From contig JAEUKI010000030.1 in NCBI GenBank assembly GCA_016793325.1, forward strand, positions 124,001 through 188,000: a DNA stretch of 64,000 nt, written 5' to 3'. A program made the translations under genes and the position numbers. Shown here one piece after another: positions 50,419 to 60,179 of the stretch. The notes beneath the pieces were generated by a model. The model was not told the DNA's origin and ran no database searches. It saw nothing but the letters and a program-made list of their open reading frames with translations. Every line of letters begins with the position of its first letter. Position 1 is the stretch's first letter. The DNA is from Myxococcales bacterium. Lineage in GTDB: Bacteria > Myxococcota_A > Polyangia > Polyangiales > Ga0077539.

Positions 50419-52038
50419 ATGGTTGACCGGACAGCTCAGGGCGCCCGACGCGTGGCGGGCGTGACCGTTCCTCTGTTCTCGCTGCGCGGCGCACGGTCTT
50501 GGGGCATCGGCGAAATCGCGGACCTCGCGCCGTTTGCCCAGTGGATGGCCGAGTCTGCGGGCATTCGCCTCGTGCAGATCCTCCCGCTCGGCGAAATCTC
50601 GGGCACCGAGACGTCGCCCTACTCCGCGATGAGCGCGTTCGGGATCGACTGGCTCTACCTGTCGCTCGACGCTGTCCCCGAGCTCGACCGCGACGCGCTT
50701 CGCGAGGCCCTCGGCGGAGACATGGGCGTCGCCATCTTGCGCCGCGCGCGAGAGAGCGCTCGGGTCGACTACGAAGCGGTTCGCTTCGCGAAGAAGCGCG
50801 CGCTCGAGTGGGCGTTCTCGCGCTTTCAACGAGAGCACCTCGCGAGGGGCTCGGACCGCGCGAAGGCGTTCGAAGCGTGGTCCGCCGACGAGCGCCACTG
50901 GCTCGAGGACTACGCGCTCTTTCGCGCCATCAAGGACGCGCGCGCAGGAGAGCCCTGGTGGAAGTGGGAGCGCCCCCTGCGCGACCGCGAGCCGTGGGCG
51001 CTCGACGGCGCTCGACAAGAGTTTTCGCAGGCGATTTCGTACTACAAGTACCTGCAGTGGCTCGCGCACGGGCAGTGGGAGTCCGCGCGCGCGAAGCTCC
51101 ACGAGCAGGGCCTCGAAGTGATGGGCGACCTGCCCTTCATGGTGGGCCGCGACTCGGCCGACGTGTGGGGCAATCAGAAAGAGTTTCGGCACGACCGCAA
51201 CGTCGGAGCGCCGGGCGATCAGTTCGACCCCGAGGGCCAGGACTGGGGACTTCCGCCGTACAAATGGGAGTCGATGCGCGCCAATGACTTCGCGTGGCTC
51301 CGTCGTCGCGCGCGGTACGCGGGCTCGCTCTACGATCGATTTCGCATCGATCACTTGATCGGCTTCTATCGCACGTACACCCGGCCGCTCGAGCCGCGCG
51401 ACGCGCGGGGAAAGCTCGTCGAAGGCGCCTTCGATCCCGCCGAGCCCCGCGCGCAATTGGCGCACGGTGAGCGCGTCGTGAGCGCGATGAAGACCGCGGG
51501 CCTCGAGCGAAGCGCGACGCTCATCGCCGAGGACCTCGGGGTGATCCCGGACTGGGTCCGCGCGTCGCTCACGCGGCTCGACGTGCCCGGCTACAAGGTG
51601 CTCATCTGGGAGAAGGACGCGCGAGGCGAGTTCAGGGATCCCAGGGATTTTCCTGCGCGAAGCGTGAGCGCGCTCGGGACGCACGACACGGACTCGTGCG
51701 TCGTGTGGTGGGAGACGCGCGACGAGCAAGAGCGCGCCGCGTTCGCGCGGCTGCCGACGGTGAAGGACCGCGCCGCGACGCTCTCTGCGCAGTGGAGCCC
51801 GGCGGTGCACAGAGCGCTGCTCGAGACGATCACGAGCGCGGGCAGCGAGCTGTGCTTGCTCTTGATCCAGGACGTTCTCTCGGTGCGCGACCGCGTCAAC
51901 ACGCCAGGGACCGTGGGGCCGGCCAACTGGAGCTGGCGCCTGCCCGGAACCCCCGAGTCCATGCGCGCGACCCCTGCGTTTGCCGCGAGTATTGCCAGGG
52001 TTCGAGAGGCGATCCGCGCGAGCGGACGCGAGGGCTGA
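50419..52038 (+). CDS. malQ: 4-alpha-glucanotransferase (amylomaltase, GH77)
   Basis: Transfers 1,4-alpha-glucan segments between maltodextrins in the cytoplasm, in glycogen or maltodextrin metabolism. The 539-residue length is typical. Catalytic residues are visible: nucleophile Asp311 in FRIDHLIGF, acid/base Glu371 in IAEDLG, and Asp423 in GTHDTDS. Other marks are LPLGEISGTETSPYS, MGDLPFMVGRDSADVW and PGTVGPANWSWRLPG. ATG 50419 is chosen because GVTVPLFSLRG directly follows; the open frame continues upstream. No other glycogen gene is near. Confidence 0.95.
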   Translation: MVDRTAQGARRVAGVTVPLFSLRGARSWGIGEIADLAPFAQWMAESAGIRLVQILPLGEISGTETSPYSAMSAFGIDWLYLSLDAVPELDRDALREALGGDMGVAILRRARESARVDYEAVRFAKKRALEWAFSRFQREHLARGSDRAKAFEAWSADERHWLEDYALFRAIKDARAGEPWWKWERPLRDREPWALDGARQEFSQAISYYKYLQWLAHGQWESARAKLHEQGLEVMGDLPFMVGRDSADVWGNQKEFRHDRNVGAPGDQFDPEGQDWGLPPYKWESMRANDFAWLRRRARYAGSLYDRFRIDHLIGFYRTYTRPLEPRDARGKLVEGAFDPAEPRAQLAHGERVVSAMKTAGLERSATLIAEDLGVIPDWVRASLTRLDVPGYKVLIWEKDARGEFRDPRDFPARSVSALGTHDTDSCVVWWETRDEQERAAFARLPTVKDRAATLSAQWSPAVHRALLETITSAGSELCLLLIQDVLSVRDRVNTPGTVGPANWSWRLPGTPESMRATPAFAASIARVREAIRASGREG

Positions 52039-52133
52039 GCGCCTGCGGCAGGGCGGTCGCGAAAAATCTTGTGAAGAGACCCGTTGACTCCGAGCGCCGT
52101 CGAGGCAAATCTCCGCCCGCTCTCGGGCACTCT

Positions 52134-52207
52134 TGTCGGGTCGTCCAACGGTAGGACAGCAGATTTTGGCTCTGCTTATAGGGGTTCGATTCCCTTCCCG
52201 ACAACCA
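52134..52207 (+). tRNA. tRNA-Gln (anticodon UUG), CCA encoded
   Basis: A full cloverleaf can be folded: acceptor TGTCGGG/CCCGACA, D arm GTCC/GGAC, anticodon stem GCAGA/TCTGC with loop TTTTGGC (anticodon TTG), and T arm AGGGG/CCCTT with loop TTCGATT. The discriminator A at 52204 is followed by a genome-encoded CCA at 52205-52207. It reads CAA and, by wobble, CAG codons. Confidence 0.96.
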
Positions 52208-52296
52208 AGCGCGGCGCGCTCGCGCCGACTTCGAGCAGCGCTTCGGGGACGATCGCACGCGCGATGTGCGGCCGTCTCGTAGCGCTCGCTTCGCGG

Positions 52297-52302
52297 TACG
52301 CT
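52297..52302 (+). promoter_or_regulatory. Putative -10 element TACGCT
   Basis: TACGCT ends 8 bases before ATG 52311 and favours that start over the earlier in-frame codons. Confidence 0.45.
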
Positions 52303-52310
52303 GCGCGGCG

Positions 52311-53276
52311 ATGCACCCGCGGCTGCGATCCTCCAAGCGCCCGGCGCGCTCGTCCGCGGTTGCGCGCGTCGCGCGTCTCTCTCGTGTTGCACTCCCGCTG
52401 TTCGTGTCGCTGTCCGCGGGCTGCGGCGCGCAGGGCGGGCAGCGATTCATGGACGATCCGCGCTCGCTGCAGGGAAGCGGGAGCGTCGGGAGCGAGACGC
52501 TGCGAGCCGAAGGGCAGGGTCCTGTCGCGCTGCCCACGGACATTCGAGTGCAACCCTACGCGGGCGTCACGTACGCGCTGAACGCGGATCAAGCGCGGCG
52601 CGTCGTCGGGTGGGTCAACCCCGCGGAGGTCGAGCAGGTCTCTTCGACGGGGAGCGGTTGGGACGCGCGATACCTCGTTCCCGTGGCCAACGCGCCGGTG
52701 CAGGGGCCCGCGGACGCGCTGGTCACGATCGTGTTCTTCATGGACTTCTCGAGCCCGCATTGCGCGGCGATGTTCGAGGCGCTGAAGAACGTTCGGCTGC
52801 GCTTCGGCCGCGACCTTCGCGTGGTCTACAAGCTTCGCCCCGGGGACACGGACGAGCGCGCGTATCGCGCGTCGATCGCCGCGGTCGAGGCGTACCGACA
52901 GAAGGGGCCGGACGGCTTCGTGGCGATGGCCGAGCAGCTCTTCAACCGCACGGACGACCTGACGTTCGCGCACCTCGTGGACGCTGCGGCGCGCGTCGAG
53001 CTCGAGCCGAGGACCTTCACGTTGGCGCTCCGCTACCAGACGCACTCGGGCTTCGTCGCTGCGGACATCATGCAGGCCGACAGCGCGCAGGTGCGGGACG
53101 TTCCGACGCTGTTCGTCAACGGGCGGCGCAACATCGGCGTGTCGACCGAGCGGCTCATCGAGTCGATGATCGACCGCGAGGTGGTCTACAGCCGCGCGCG
53201 ATTGAGCGCAGGAATTCCGCGACAACGCCTCTACGAGTCGATCCTCGATCCGCCCCCGACGGAGCGCTCGCGATGA
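52311..53276 (+). CDS. DsbA-like thioredoxin-fold lipoprotein with single active-site Cys
   Basis: 321 residues from ATG 52311. A lipobox (LSAGC) follows a basic, hydrophobic signal. The C-terminal ~180 residues have a DsbA/thioredoxin fold pattern: VTIVFFMDFSSPHCAAMFEA, a helical insert, and the cis-Pro loop VRDVPTLFVNGRR (Pro265). The CPHC active site of DsbA is SPHC here, so only Cys151 remains. A monothiol enzyme, an isomerase-type role or a binding function is therefore more likely than disulfide oxidation. The stop overlaps an in-frame ATG of the next gene (ATGA at 53273). Confidence 0.85.
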   Translation: MHPRLRSSKRPARSSAVARVARLSRVALPLFVSLSAGCGAQGGQRFMDDPRSLQGSGSVGSETLRAEGQGPVALPTDIRVQPYAGVTYALNADQARRVVGWVNPAEVEQVSSTGSGWDARYLVPVANAPVQGPADALVTIVFFMDFSSPHCAAMFEALKNVRLRFGRDLRVVYKLRPGDTDERAYRASIAAVEAYRQKGPDGFVAMAEQLFNRTDDLTFAHLVDAAARVELEPRTFTLALRYQTHSGFVAADIMQADSAQVRDVPTLFVNGRRNIGVSTERLIESMIDREVVYSRARLSAGIPRQRLYESILDPPPTERSR

Positions 53277-53335
53277 GCGCCGCGCAGGACGACGACGGGT
53301 CGATCGCGATTGATTACAGAGCACGGATTCATCGA

Positions 53336-55900
53336 ATGAGCACCACGACGACTCTCGGGCGCACAGCCATCGCGCTGGTCTCGGCACTCACGGTGACCGC
53401 CGTCGTTCGAGGCGCGCTCGCGCAGAGCACGCCGCCGACCACGCCGTCGAACACGACTGGAACCACCACGACCGCCCCAGCGACGAGCGGCTCGACCGCG
53501 ACAACCACGACGACCACCGCGACCACCGCGGCGAGCACGACGGGCGCTGCGGGAACGGCGCGCACGGCGCCCGCGTCGCCCGGGCGCGTCGTTCCGTCGA
53601 CGATCGGCCGCTGGGTTCCCATGGTGGCGACGACGTGCACGACGGACCAGCTGCGCTCGTTGGTGACGTCGAATTGGTGGGCCTCGGTCGAGGCTGTGTG
53701 CCGGGTCGACGAAGAGGCGCGGGACCTCGACGTGGCGGTTCCGTGGGGCGTTCGGCCGGAGATGTGGAGCGCGTTTCGCGCGCACTGCCGCGAGCACTCG
53801 AGCATTCGCTTCACGTGCGCGATGAGCGAGCCGCAGCGCGCGTCGCTGCTCGCGACCGCGGCCTCGACGCTTCGGCTCGCGATCAACCGACGCGGCGCGA
53901 TGAGCGGGTACTGCGGCGCGAGGACGCAGTGGGGCCCGTGGATCGAATCGGCACCAGACGAGCAACAACCGCCGCTCCGCGCGGCGCTCTCGACGCTGGA
54001 TCGATTCTGCGAAATGGCGCCGCCCGAGGGAGCGCAGGCGGCGCCAGGCTCGCTGCCCATCGTCGACGCGCGCGGGATGGAGCTGCTCGAAGAGCTGTAC
54101 GCGATCTCGATGCGCGCTCGGGTCGCAGGGCAGACGCCGCAGAGCGCGTCGGTGCGCGCGATGTGGAGCGGGAGCGCTCCGACGAGGGTTCCCACCACGG
54201 TTCCCGCGTTGCCGCGAACGACGCCGCGCGTGACCTACGGCAGCACGCGCGTCGCGACCAGCACGACGAGCAGCGCGACGAGCGCTCCGGGCGCGACCGC
54301 GTCGAGCGCGACGGTCGCCGCGAGCACGAGCGCGGCGCCGCTCGCCACGCAAGACGCCAACGCGACCTCGTCGATGACCAACGGCGCGCAGTCGAGCGCG
54401 GCGCCGATGGGCGCGAGCGCGAGCGCGCAGGGCGTGATGGACATCGCGATCCAGGGGCTCACGCAGCTGCTCGTGTCGCGAGCGCAGGCAGAGGTCGAAG
54501 CGTTCGCCCTCGAGCAGCTTCGGGTGCTCTTGTGCTCGAGCCGCGCGCGACCTTGGTTCGAGCACACGTGCGGCTACCTCGTGGACGCAGGGCGCAACAC
54601 GTCGCTCAGGGTGTCGCTCGGCGCGGGGCTGCGCACCGCTTTTCAAGCGGACGTGTTGGCGCTCCCGGCGCGCGCCGCGCAACAAGCGCCGCGCGCCGGC
54701 GGTGGAACGGCGCTCGTCTACCGGACCTTCTTCGAGCTCGTCACGCAGTTCATCGCGAGCCCCGACACGCGGAGCTTGAGCACGGTGGTCACGAGCGTCG
54801 CGGATACGTTTCGCTGCGCCAACGAGCCCGCGCTCTGCGAGCAGATGCGCCGCGCGATGATGGGCAGCGGGCTGATGCTCCTCGCGGTGGCGACGCGGCC
54901 CGACCTCGAGCGCATGCCGCACGAGGTCTTTCACTCGTTTCTCGAGACGTTGCTCGGTCGAAAGCCGGTCGAGACCGACCGCGCGCTCGTCGGTGAGCTT
55001 CGGCTCGCGGGCCAGCGGCTCCGCAACGCGTTTGGATCGATCACGCTCAGCGCGAGCTCGGTCGACGTTCAATTGCCGCGCATCGGCGCCGTTGCGCGCT
55101 CGCTCATCGAGGTGATCAACTTGGCGTCGCGGCTCGCGGCCAACGACGCGGACATCGCGAGCCTCGTGGCGCTCCCCGATCGTCTCGCGCAGCTCGTCCT
55201 CGCGATCGGCCGCGGAAATCTCCCGCACATCGTCATCGAGACCGTTCGCATCGTGTCGGCTATCGGCCGCGCGGGCTTCGGGCTCCCGGACAACGTCGCG
55301 CGCGGGCTCGTGCTCGCGGCAGAGATCGCGCAGGCGCAGTCGCCCGAGCAAGTGCGCGCCGCGCTCGAGACCGTGGTCGCGCCCGTGGGCTCGTGGCGGA
55401 TCAAGCGAACGAGGTTCACGCTCTCGCTCTCGGCGATGGTGGGGCTCTCGGGCGGCGGCGATTACATCGTGGGCGGCGGCGTGACGGGACAGACGCAGCT
55501 CGTGCCGAGCGTGGGGCTCACGGGAATGCTCGGGCTCGACGTGAGCTTTCCGATCGCGAGGACGCACACGCTCGGCGTGTTCGCGAGCGCGATCGACGTG
55601 GGCGGGCTCATGTCGTTTCCGATTCAGCCCGAGCTGTCGGCCACCGTCCGCGACGCCATGGGAAACACGCGAACGACGACGCTCCAGTTCAACTCGCGCG
55701 TCTCTCCCGAGCAGATCTTGTCGCCGGGGCTCTTCTTTCGATGGGGCGTCGGGCAGACGCCGTTCATCGTGGGCGCGGGCGCGAGCGTGATCCCCAACGG
55801 ACGCCGCGTCGAAGCCGTGGGAATGACGTTTCAGGGCGACGTGAGCATCGTGCGCGTGCAGGGCTTCTTGGCCGTCGACGTGACGTTGTTCCCGTTCTGA
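53336..55900 (+). CDS. Large envelope protein, probable C-terminal outer-membrane barrel
   Basis: 854 residues from ATG 53336, which directly precedes a signal peptide (core TAIALVSALTVTAVV, cleavage near GALAQ). The alternative ATG at 53273 overlaps the previous stop and would add 21 residues. After the signal come Thr/Ala/Ser-rich linkers, a Cys-containing region (TTCTTDQLRSLVTSNWW, CREHSSIRFTCAM) and a long helical part. The last ~150 residues alternate in beta fashion and end LAVDVTLFPF, as in outer-membrane barrels. No family recognised. Its neighbour, the DsbA-like lipoprotein, could handle its cysteines. Confidence 0.75.
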   Translation: MSTTTTLGRTAIALVSALTVTAVVRGALAQSTPPTTPSNTTGTTTTAPATSGSTATTTTTTATTAASTTGAAGTARTAPASPGRVVPSTIGRWVPMVATTCTTDQLRSLVTSNWWASVEAVCRVDEEARDLDVAVPWGVRPEMWSAFRAHCREHSSIRFTCAMSEPQRASLLATAASTLRLAINRRGAMSGYCGARTQWGPWIESAPDEQQPPLRAALSTLDRFCEMAPPEGAQAAPGSLPIVDARGMELLEELYAISMRARVAGQTPQSASVRAMWSGSAPTRVPTTVPALPRTTPRVTYGSTRVATSTTSSATSAPGATASSATVAASTSAAPLATQDANATSSMTNGAQSSAAPMGASASAQGVMDIAIQGLTQLLVSRAQAEVEAFALEQLRVLLCSSRARPWFEHTCGYLVDAGRNTSLRVSLGAGLRTAFQADVLALPARAAQQAPRAGGGTALVYRTFFELVTQFIASPDTRSLSTVVTSVADTFRCANEPALCEQMRRAMMGSGLMLLAVATRPDLERMPHEVFHSFLETLLGRKPVETDRALVGELRLAGQRLRNAFGSITLSASSVDVQLPRIGAVARSLIEVINLASRLAANDADIASLVALPDRLAQLVLAIGRGNLPHIVIETVRIVSAIGRAGFGLPDNVARGLVLAAEIAQAQSPEQVRAALETVVAPVGSWRIKRTRFTLSLSAMVGLSGGGDYIVGGGVTGQTQLVPSVGLTGMLGLDVSFPIARTHTLGVFASAIDVGGLMSFPIQPELSATVRDAMGNTRTTTLQFNSRVSPEQILSPGLFFRWGVGQTPFIVGAGASVIPNGRRVEAVGMTFQGDVSIVRVQGFLAVDVTLFPF

Positions 55901-55902
55901 AA

Positions 55903-55908
55903 TACAGT
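55903..55908 (+). promoter_or_regulatory. Putative -10 element TACAGT
   Basis: TACAGT ends 6 bases before ATG 55915 in the 14-base gap between genes. The spacing fits a leaderless transcript. Confidence 0.4.
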
Positions 55909-55914
55909 CGCGAG

Positions 55915-56382
55915 ATGACTTCACCTCGCTTTGTGCGGATCGTGCGGACCCTCGCGCTCGTGGGGACCAGCTCGCTCGCCGCGTGCACTGGCGCTGCGCC
56001 CGCCAACGACGCGTCGACCAACGACGTTCGCTCGATGGCTGACAGCACCGCGCCCGACGCGACGCAGAGCGACAGCTCGACGACGATCGACGCGCAAGAA
56101 GACGTCGCGGTTGCCGACACGCGAGCGCCCGACGATCGCCCCGCTCCGAGCGACACGGGTGTCGCGGACAGCGCGCCGGCCGATGTGACCGTGGCCGACA
56201 CGGGAACGGACCCGTGCTCCCCGTTTCCGACGAACGGAGCGCGCTGCACGACGCTCGGCGCGATGTGCTCGATGATGAGCTCGGACGGGTCGTTTACGCA
56301 GTGCTCGTGCGACGACACGAGCTCGTGGCGCTGCTTCACAGCGGTTCCCGGGCCGCTTCCGCCGCCGGAGCTCGACGCGTGA
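55915..56382 (+). CDS. Small Asp-rich lipoprotein
   Basis: 155 residues from ATG 55915; the longer open frame upstream lies inside the previous gene. Lipobox SLAAC. An Asp/Ala/Thr-rich linker (~75 residues) leads to a small C-terminal domain with seven cysteines (CSPFPTNGARCTTLGAMC, CSCDDTSSWRC). No known family. It ends 6 bases before a palindromic mobile element. Confidence 0.75.
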   Translation: MTSPRFVRIVRTLALVGTSSLAACTGAAPANDASTNDVRSMADSTAPDATQSDSSTTIDAQEDVAVADTRAPDDRPAPSDTGVADSAPADVTVADTGTDPCSPFPTNGARCTTLGAMCSMMSSDGSFTQCSCDDTSSWRCFTAVPGPLPPPELDA

Positions 56383-56388
56383 CACATC

Positions 56389-56632
56389 GGGGACGGTGCT
56401 CTGATCCTCGCATTTGAGTATTCGCCATGGATCTCCAGAAGTTGAATCAAGAGATCTCGGGGTAATCATTGTCGCGTGAGCCGATTTGCCGCGCGCTGTG
56501 CCGTGCATGCGGGTCCGTTCGCGCGAGCGCCCCGACGCTCACTGTCTGGCAATAATTACTCTGATGTCGCTTGATTCAACTCCTCGAGATCCATGGTGAA
56601 TACTCAAATGCGAGGATCAGAGCACCGTCCCC
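56389..56632. mobile_element. Palindromic MITE/REPIN-like element A
   Basis: A 244-base element whose 47-base ends are inverted repeats with one mismatch. The left end starts GGGGACGGTGCTCTGATCCT; the right end is its reverse complement. Looser pairing continues inward (GTTGAATCAAG against CTTGATTCAAC), so the whole element can form a long hairpin. It codes for nothing and contains no transposase. No target-site duplication is visible. The shared ends with element B at 61830 show that it is a dispersed family. It lies between two convergent stop codons (6 and 7 bases away) and could act as a bidirectional terminator. Confidence 0.85.
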
Positions 56633-56639
56633 GTTGAGC

Positions 56640-59600
56640 TCAGCGCACGTTCTGCGCGCGCCGTTTGCGCGCGATCCGCGTGACGCTCGCGAGGCCTGCG
56701 GCGATCGCGATCGTGATCCATCGGTTTGCGCGTTGGCCGCTCGTTCGCTCGGCGCCCACGGCCACGCGGCAGCCGCAGCCGCTCGACATCGTTCCCGGTC
56801 CCGCGTCGCTCGTGGCGTCCATGCGCGAGGCGTCGCTCGCGACGCCCGAGTCCATCACGGCTCCGTCGCTCTCGACGCCGCTGTCGACGATCACGCCGCT
56901 GTCCGCGACGCTCCCGTCGGCGCCCGCGTCACCCGGCGCGCGACGCACGTAGCGAACGCCGTCCGAGAGCGTCTCGACGCTCGAGACGCCGCCGGGGCCG
57001 ATCGCGCGGACCGCGAAGAAATACCGGGTTCCGTCGACGAGGCCCTCGTTCCAGAAGGCGGTGGTCATGGTGCTGCGGATGAAGGGGCCATCTTCGGGGC
57101 GCGCTCCGCGAGACACCGGTGAGCCCGTCGCCGTAAAGAGCGCCCACTCGTACGCAGTCGCACCGGGGACCATCGCCCACGTCGCCTCGAGCGACGCGCC
57201 CGCGCGCTCGTCCACGTCCATCGACGGCACCGTCGGCGGATCCGTGTCGTACACGAACGACGGCGCGGGAAACTGCTCGGTGTCCACGCCGTGCAAGAAC
57301 CCATCTGCGCTGCTCACGACGATCTCGTCGGCCCCGTCGCCGTCGGTGTCCGCGAAGATCGCCTCGCCCACTGGGGCGCGGAAGTTCATCGCCCATCGCA
57401 AGCTCGCGGTGCCCGAGCACGCGTCGAGCGCGTAGAGATAGCCCTCGCTGCTCCCCACGACGAACGCGGGAACCGGCGACGCCATCGACCCGGACAACGC
57501 TTGCGTCGCGTTGACGTTGGTGAGCAACCCCGGCGCTGCGACGGCCGCGCGGAGATCCATCTCGCTCGCGAACGTGCGTCCCTGCGCGAGCGCGACGTCG
57601 TACACGACAGCGCCCGTCGTCGCGTTGACCACCACCACGCGCGGAGTCGTCGACAGCGCCTGCGCGTAGCGAAGTCCGTCCGAGCACTGAACGATGGCCC
57701 CGTAACAACTGTACGGGCTGCCCACGGGGTAGGTCGTCGTCGACCAGCTCCACTGCGCGGTGGGGATGTACTGCATCGACGCGTTGCGATCGATGCGAAC
57801 GCCGTCGAGCTGCGCGTACGCGCCGCCCGAGATGAACTGCACTGCGCCTGCGCGCGTCGTGGTCACGACGTTCATCTGCGGGTACGTGCTCAGCCCTTGG
57901 CCGAGCGCCGCGCCGTCGTTGCCGTTGACGAGATACAGAATCGCGGCTTGCTCGAACATGAAGTCGTCGCGGCCGTCTCCTGTGATGTCGTAGGCCGAGA
58001 TGAACCCGAGGCCGCTGCCCGCGAAGCGCGTCGGAGGCGTGGCGAAGAGGCGATCTCCGCGGCCCGAGAAGGTGTAGGCCCGCGAGTTTCCGTCGCCCGA
58101 ATTGGCGGTGATGACCGAGAAGCGCGGCCCGCCCGCGCCCGCGAGCGGAACAACGTCGCCATACACCTGCTCGCTGCTCGTGTCGGGAATGTTCCTCGTG
58201 AAGATCGAGCTCGTCCCGTCCGCGCGCCGCGCTTGCAGCGTGTTGAACTGGCCCGACTGCCTCGTGTCCGTCACCGCGACGATGTCGCGCGCGCCGTCGC
58301 CGTCGACGTCGATGATCGCTGGCGAAGCGGCTCCTGCCCAACGCCACGCGATGTCTGGCGATCGAACGCGCGTCGCGGTCGCGGCGTCGAGCCGGATCAG
58401 TTCGCGCTGTGAATTCGCGATCAGAATCGAGTCCGCCCGGCCGTCGAAGCGCCCCGCCACGGGCGCCCCGAACGCGCCGCAGCCGCCCGAGTAGTACCCG
58501 CCGAAGCGCACGCCGGGCAGAGGAACCTCGCGCGTCCCGAGGTTCTGCGGCGCGAGTTGGCGATCGAGCACGACCATCACGCCATCGGTGCGTGTAATCA
58601 AGATGCCCTCGCCCATGGTCATCAAGTTGCTCTGCGGTTGGACGGCGCCCACCGAGAGTCCCGCGCCCGCGTCGTACTCGTTGAGCCGCGCGGCGATGCC
58701 CTCTTCGCGGATGTTGTACGAGACGAGCCGCTGCCGATCGCTGAGGCTCACGACGAGCGCGCGGTGCACGCCGTCGGCCTCGGGGACGGACACGATCGAG
58801 GTCTCTGCGTACCCGCGCTGACGCCGAAGCAAATTGCTGTGATGAACGACGTCGGCGTTGGCGATCGTGAAGAGCGCGGACGTCGGGACGATCCCGCCCA
58901 TCGGCGCTCCGGTGAAGCTCGCGAAGCGGTAGCCCTCGAGGTTGATCCCGCGCTTGACGAGCACGGTCACGGGGAGCCCCGGGCCTGTGTCGAGGACGCC
59001 GGCGATGGTGGTCCCTGGGATGCGCGCGACGACCGTTCCGTCGGTGCTTCGGCGGATGAACGTCGTCGGGCCCATGCCCTGCACGTCGAAGGTCGAGACG
59101 AGCTCCGCGCGCCCGTCGCGGTCGAGGTCGATCGCCGCGTAGTCCAAGAAGCGATGAACGTCCGTCGTGAGGTCGGGCACTCCCTGGCGCCATCGCACCC
59201 TCAATCGCTGCGCTTGCGGACGCACGGGGTCGTAGTCGAGCACGAACACCGCGCGCGAGTTGATCGAGGGCTCGTAGGTGTTGTTCGTGAAGCCCACGAG
59301 CTCGGGGCGTCGGTCGCCGTCGAGGTCCATCGGCGCAGAGTTGAATCCGCCGTACGGCAGCGAAAATCCAAGCGGATAGCCGTCTTGCAGCGACGTGTCG
59401 CCCGAGGGGATCTTGCGGCCGGTCGTCCCGTCGAAGATCCACGCGCGGTTGGACGAGTACGCGAGGATGTCGGGGACGCCGTCGTCGGTCATGTCCGCGA
59501 TGGCGTCGTAATACCCGCACACATAATCACGTCCGCGCTCGAGCTGCCAGAGCCGCGTCATCGCGTCTTCGACGCCCGATCCGAAGCCGCGCCCAAACGT

Positions 59601-60179
59601 GTACGCGAACGCGATGTCCCCTGTTTGTCCGACGGAACCGCAGTTTCCTTCGGCCACATAGAGGTCTGGAAGTCGGTCGTTGTTGAAGTCGCCGACGCGC
59701 ACGGCGCCGAGCGACGGGCCGTAGGTGTTGCTCGCGGTTCGCCACTCGAGCCGCCCGTCGCGCCCGCCGAACACCGCGACGATCGCGGGGTAGCCCACGG
59801 CGATCACGTCGGGCTCGCGGTCGCCGTTGACGTCTTCGACGGCGACGAGGCGCGTAAATCCGTAGGCGCTCGTCTCCCAGAGGATGCTGTCGTCGGGGCG
59901 CTTGACGACGATGCGTCCGCCTGTGTTGATGACGATCTCGGGCGTTCCGTTGGCGTCGACGTCCGCGATGGTGAAGTCGTCCCCGTCGACGCGTCCGCCG
60001 AGGTAGTAGCTCCATGCGCGAACGGGGCGCTCGAGCTGCGAGCTCGACGTGGTGACCGCGGTGCGCTGCGCGTTGCGCCGGTACATGGGCCAGTCCGCGT
60101 GCGTGACGGACGGAGCGAGCGCGGCGGAGAGTGCGAAGAGAGGAAGGAGGGCAGAGCCGAATCGTGCGCGATGCTTCAC
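56640..60179 (-). CDS. FG-GAP/VCBS repeat protein with Fn3-like domain and MYXO-CTERM-like tail
   Basis: 1179 residues from the GTG at 60179, which overlaps the previous stop (GTGA). Signal peptide ends VTHADWPMYRRN. A long propeller region carries FG-GAP or PQQ-like loops: DVDANGTPE, DVNGDREPD, DFNNDRLPD, DLDGDRRPE, DLDRDGRAE, DVDGDGARD, DTDGDGADE. An Fn3-like segment follows (WAMVPGATAYEWALF, GTRYFFAVRAIGPGG). An Asp/Ser/Gly linker leads to SSGCGCRV, a hydrophobic stretch and a basic end (ARKRRA), resembling a MYXO-CTERM sorting signal. Likely exported and attached to the outer surface. Ligand unknown. Confidence 0.87.
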   Translation of the reverse strand: MKHRARFGSALLPLFALSAALAPSVTHADWPMYRRNAQRTAVTTSSSQLERPVRAWSYYLGGRVDGDDFTIADVDANGTPEIVINTGGRIVVKRPDDSILWETSAYGFTRLVAVEDVNGDREPDVIAVGYPAIVAVFGGRDGRLEWRTASNTYGPSLGAVRVGDFNNDRLPDLYVAEGNCGSVGQTGDIAFAYTFGRGFGSGVEDAMTRLWQLERGRDYVCGYYDAIADMTDDGVPDILAYSSNRAWIFDGTTGRKIPSGDTSLQDGYPLGFSLPYGGFNSAPMDLDGDRRPELVGFTNNTYEPSINSRAVFVLDYDPVRPQAQRLRVRWRQGVPDLTTDVHRFLDYAAIDLDRDGRAELVSTFDVQGMGPTTFIRRSTDGTVVARIPGTTIAGVLDTGPGLPVTVLVKRGINLEGYRFASFTGAPMGGIVPTSALFTIANADVVHHSNLLRRQRGYAETSIVSVPEADGVHRALVVSLSDRQRLVSYNIREEGIAARLNEYDAGAGLSVGAVQPQSNLMTMGEGILITRTDGVMVVLDRQLAPQNLGTREVPLPGVRFGGYYSGGCGAFGAPVAGRFDGRADSILIANSQRELIRLDAATATRVRSPDIAWRWAGAASPAIIDVDGDGARDIVAVTDTRQSGQFNTLQARRADGTSSIFTRNIPDTSSEQVYGDVVPLAGAGGPRFSVITANSGDGNSRAYTFSGRGDRLFATPPTRFAGSGLGFISAYDITGDGRDDFMFEQAAILYLVNGNDGAALGQGLSTYPQMNVVTTTRAGAVQFISGGAYAQLDGVRIDRNASMQYIPTAQWSWSTTTYPVGSPYSCYGAIVQCSDGLRYAQALSTTPRVVVVNATTGAVVYDVALAQGRTFASEMDLRAAVAAPGLLTNVNATQALSGSMASPVPAFVVGSSEGYLYALDACSGTASLRWAMNFRAPVGEAIFADTDGDGADEIVVSSADGFLHGVDTEQFPAPSFVYDTDPPTVPSMDVDERAGASLEATWAMVPGATAYEWALFTATGSPVSRGARPEDGPFIRSTMTTAFWNEGLVDGTRYFFAVRAIGPGGVSSVETLSDGVRYVRRAPGDAGADGSVADSGVIVDSGVESDGAVMDSGVASDASRMDATSDAGPGTMSSGCGCRVAVGAERTSGQRANRWITIAIAAGLASVTRIARKRRAQNVR

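Noticed and set aside
52084-52310. Open frame running through the tRNA (GSSNGRTADFG peptide)
   Set aside because: This peptide is the usual false translation of a tRNA gene; the real gene starts at 52311.
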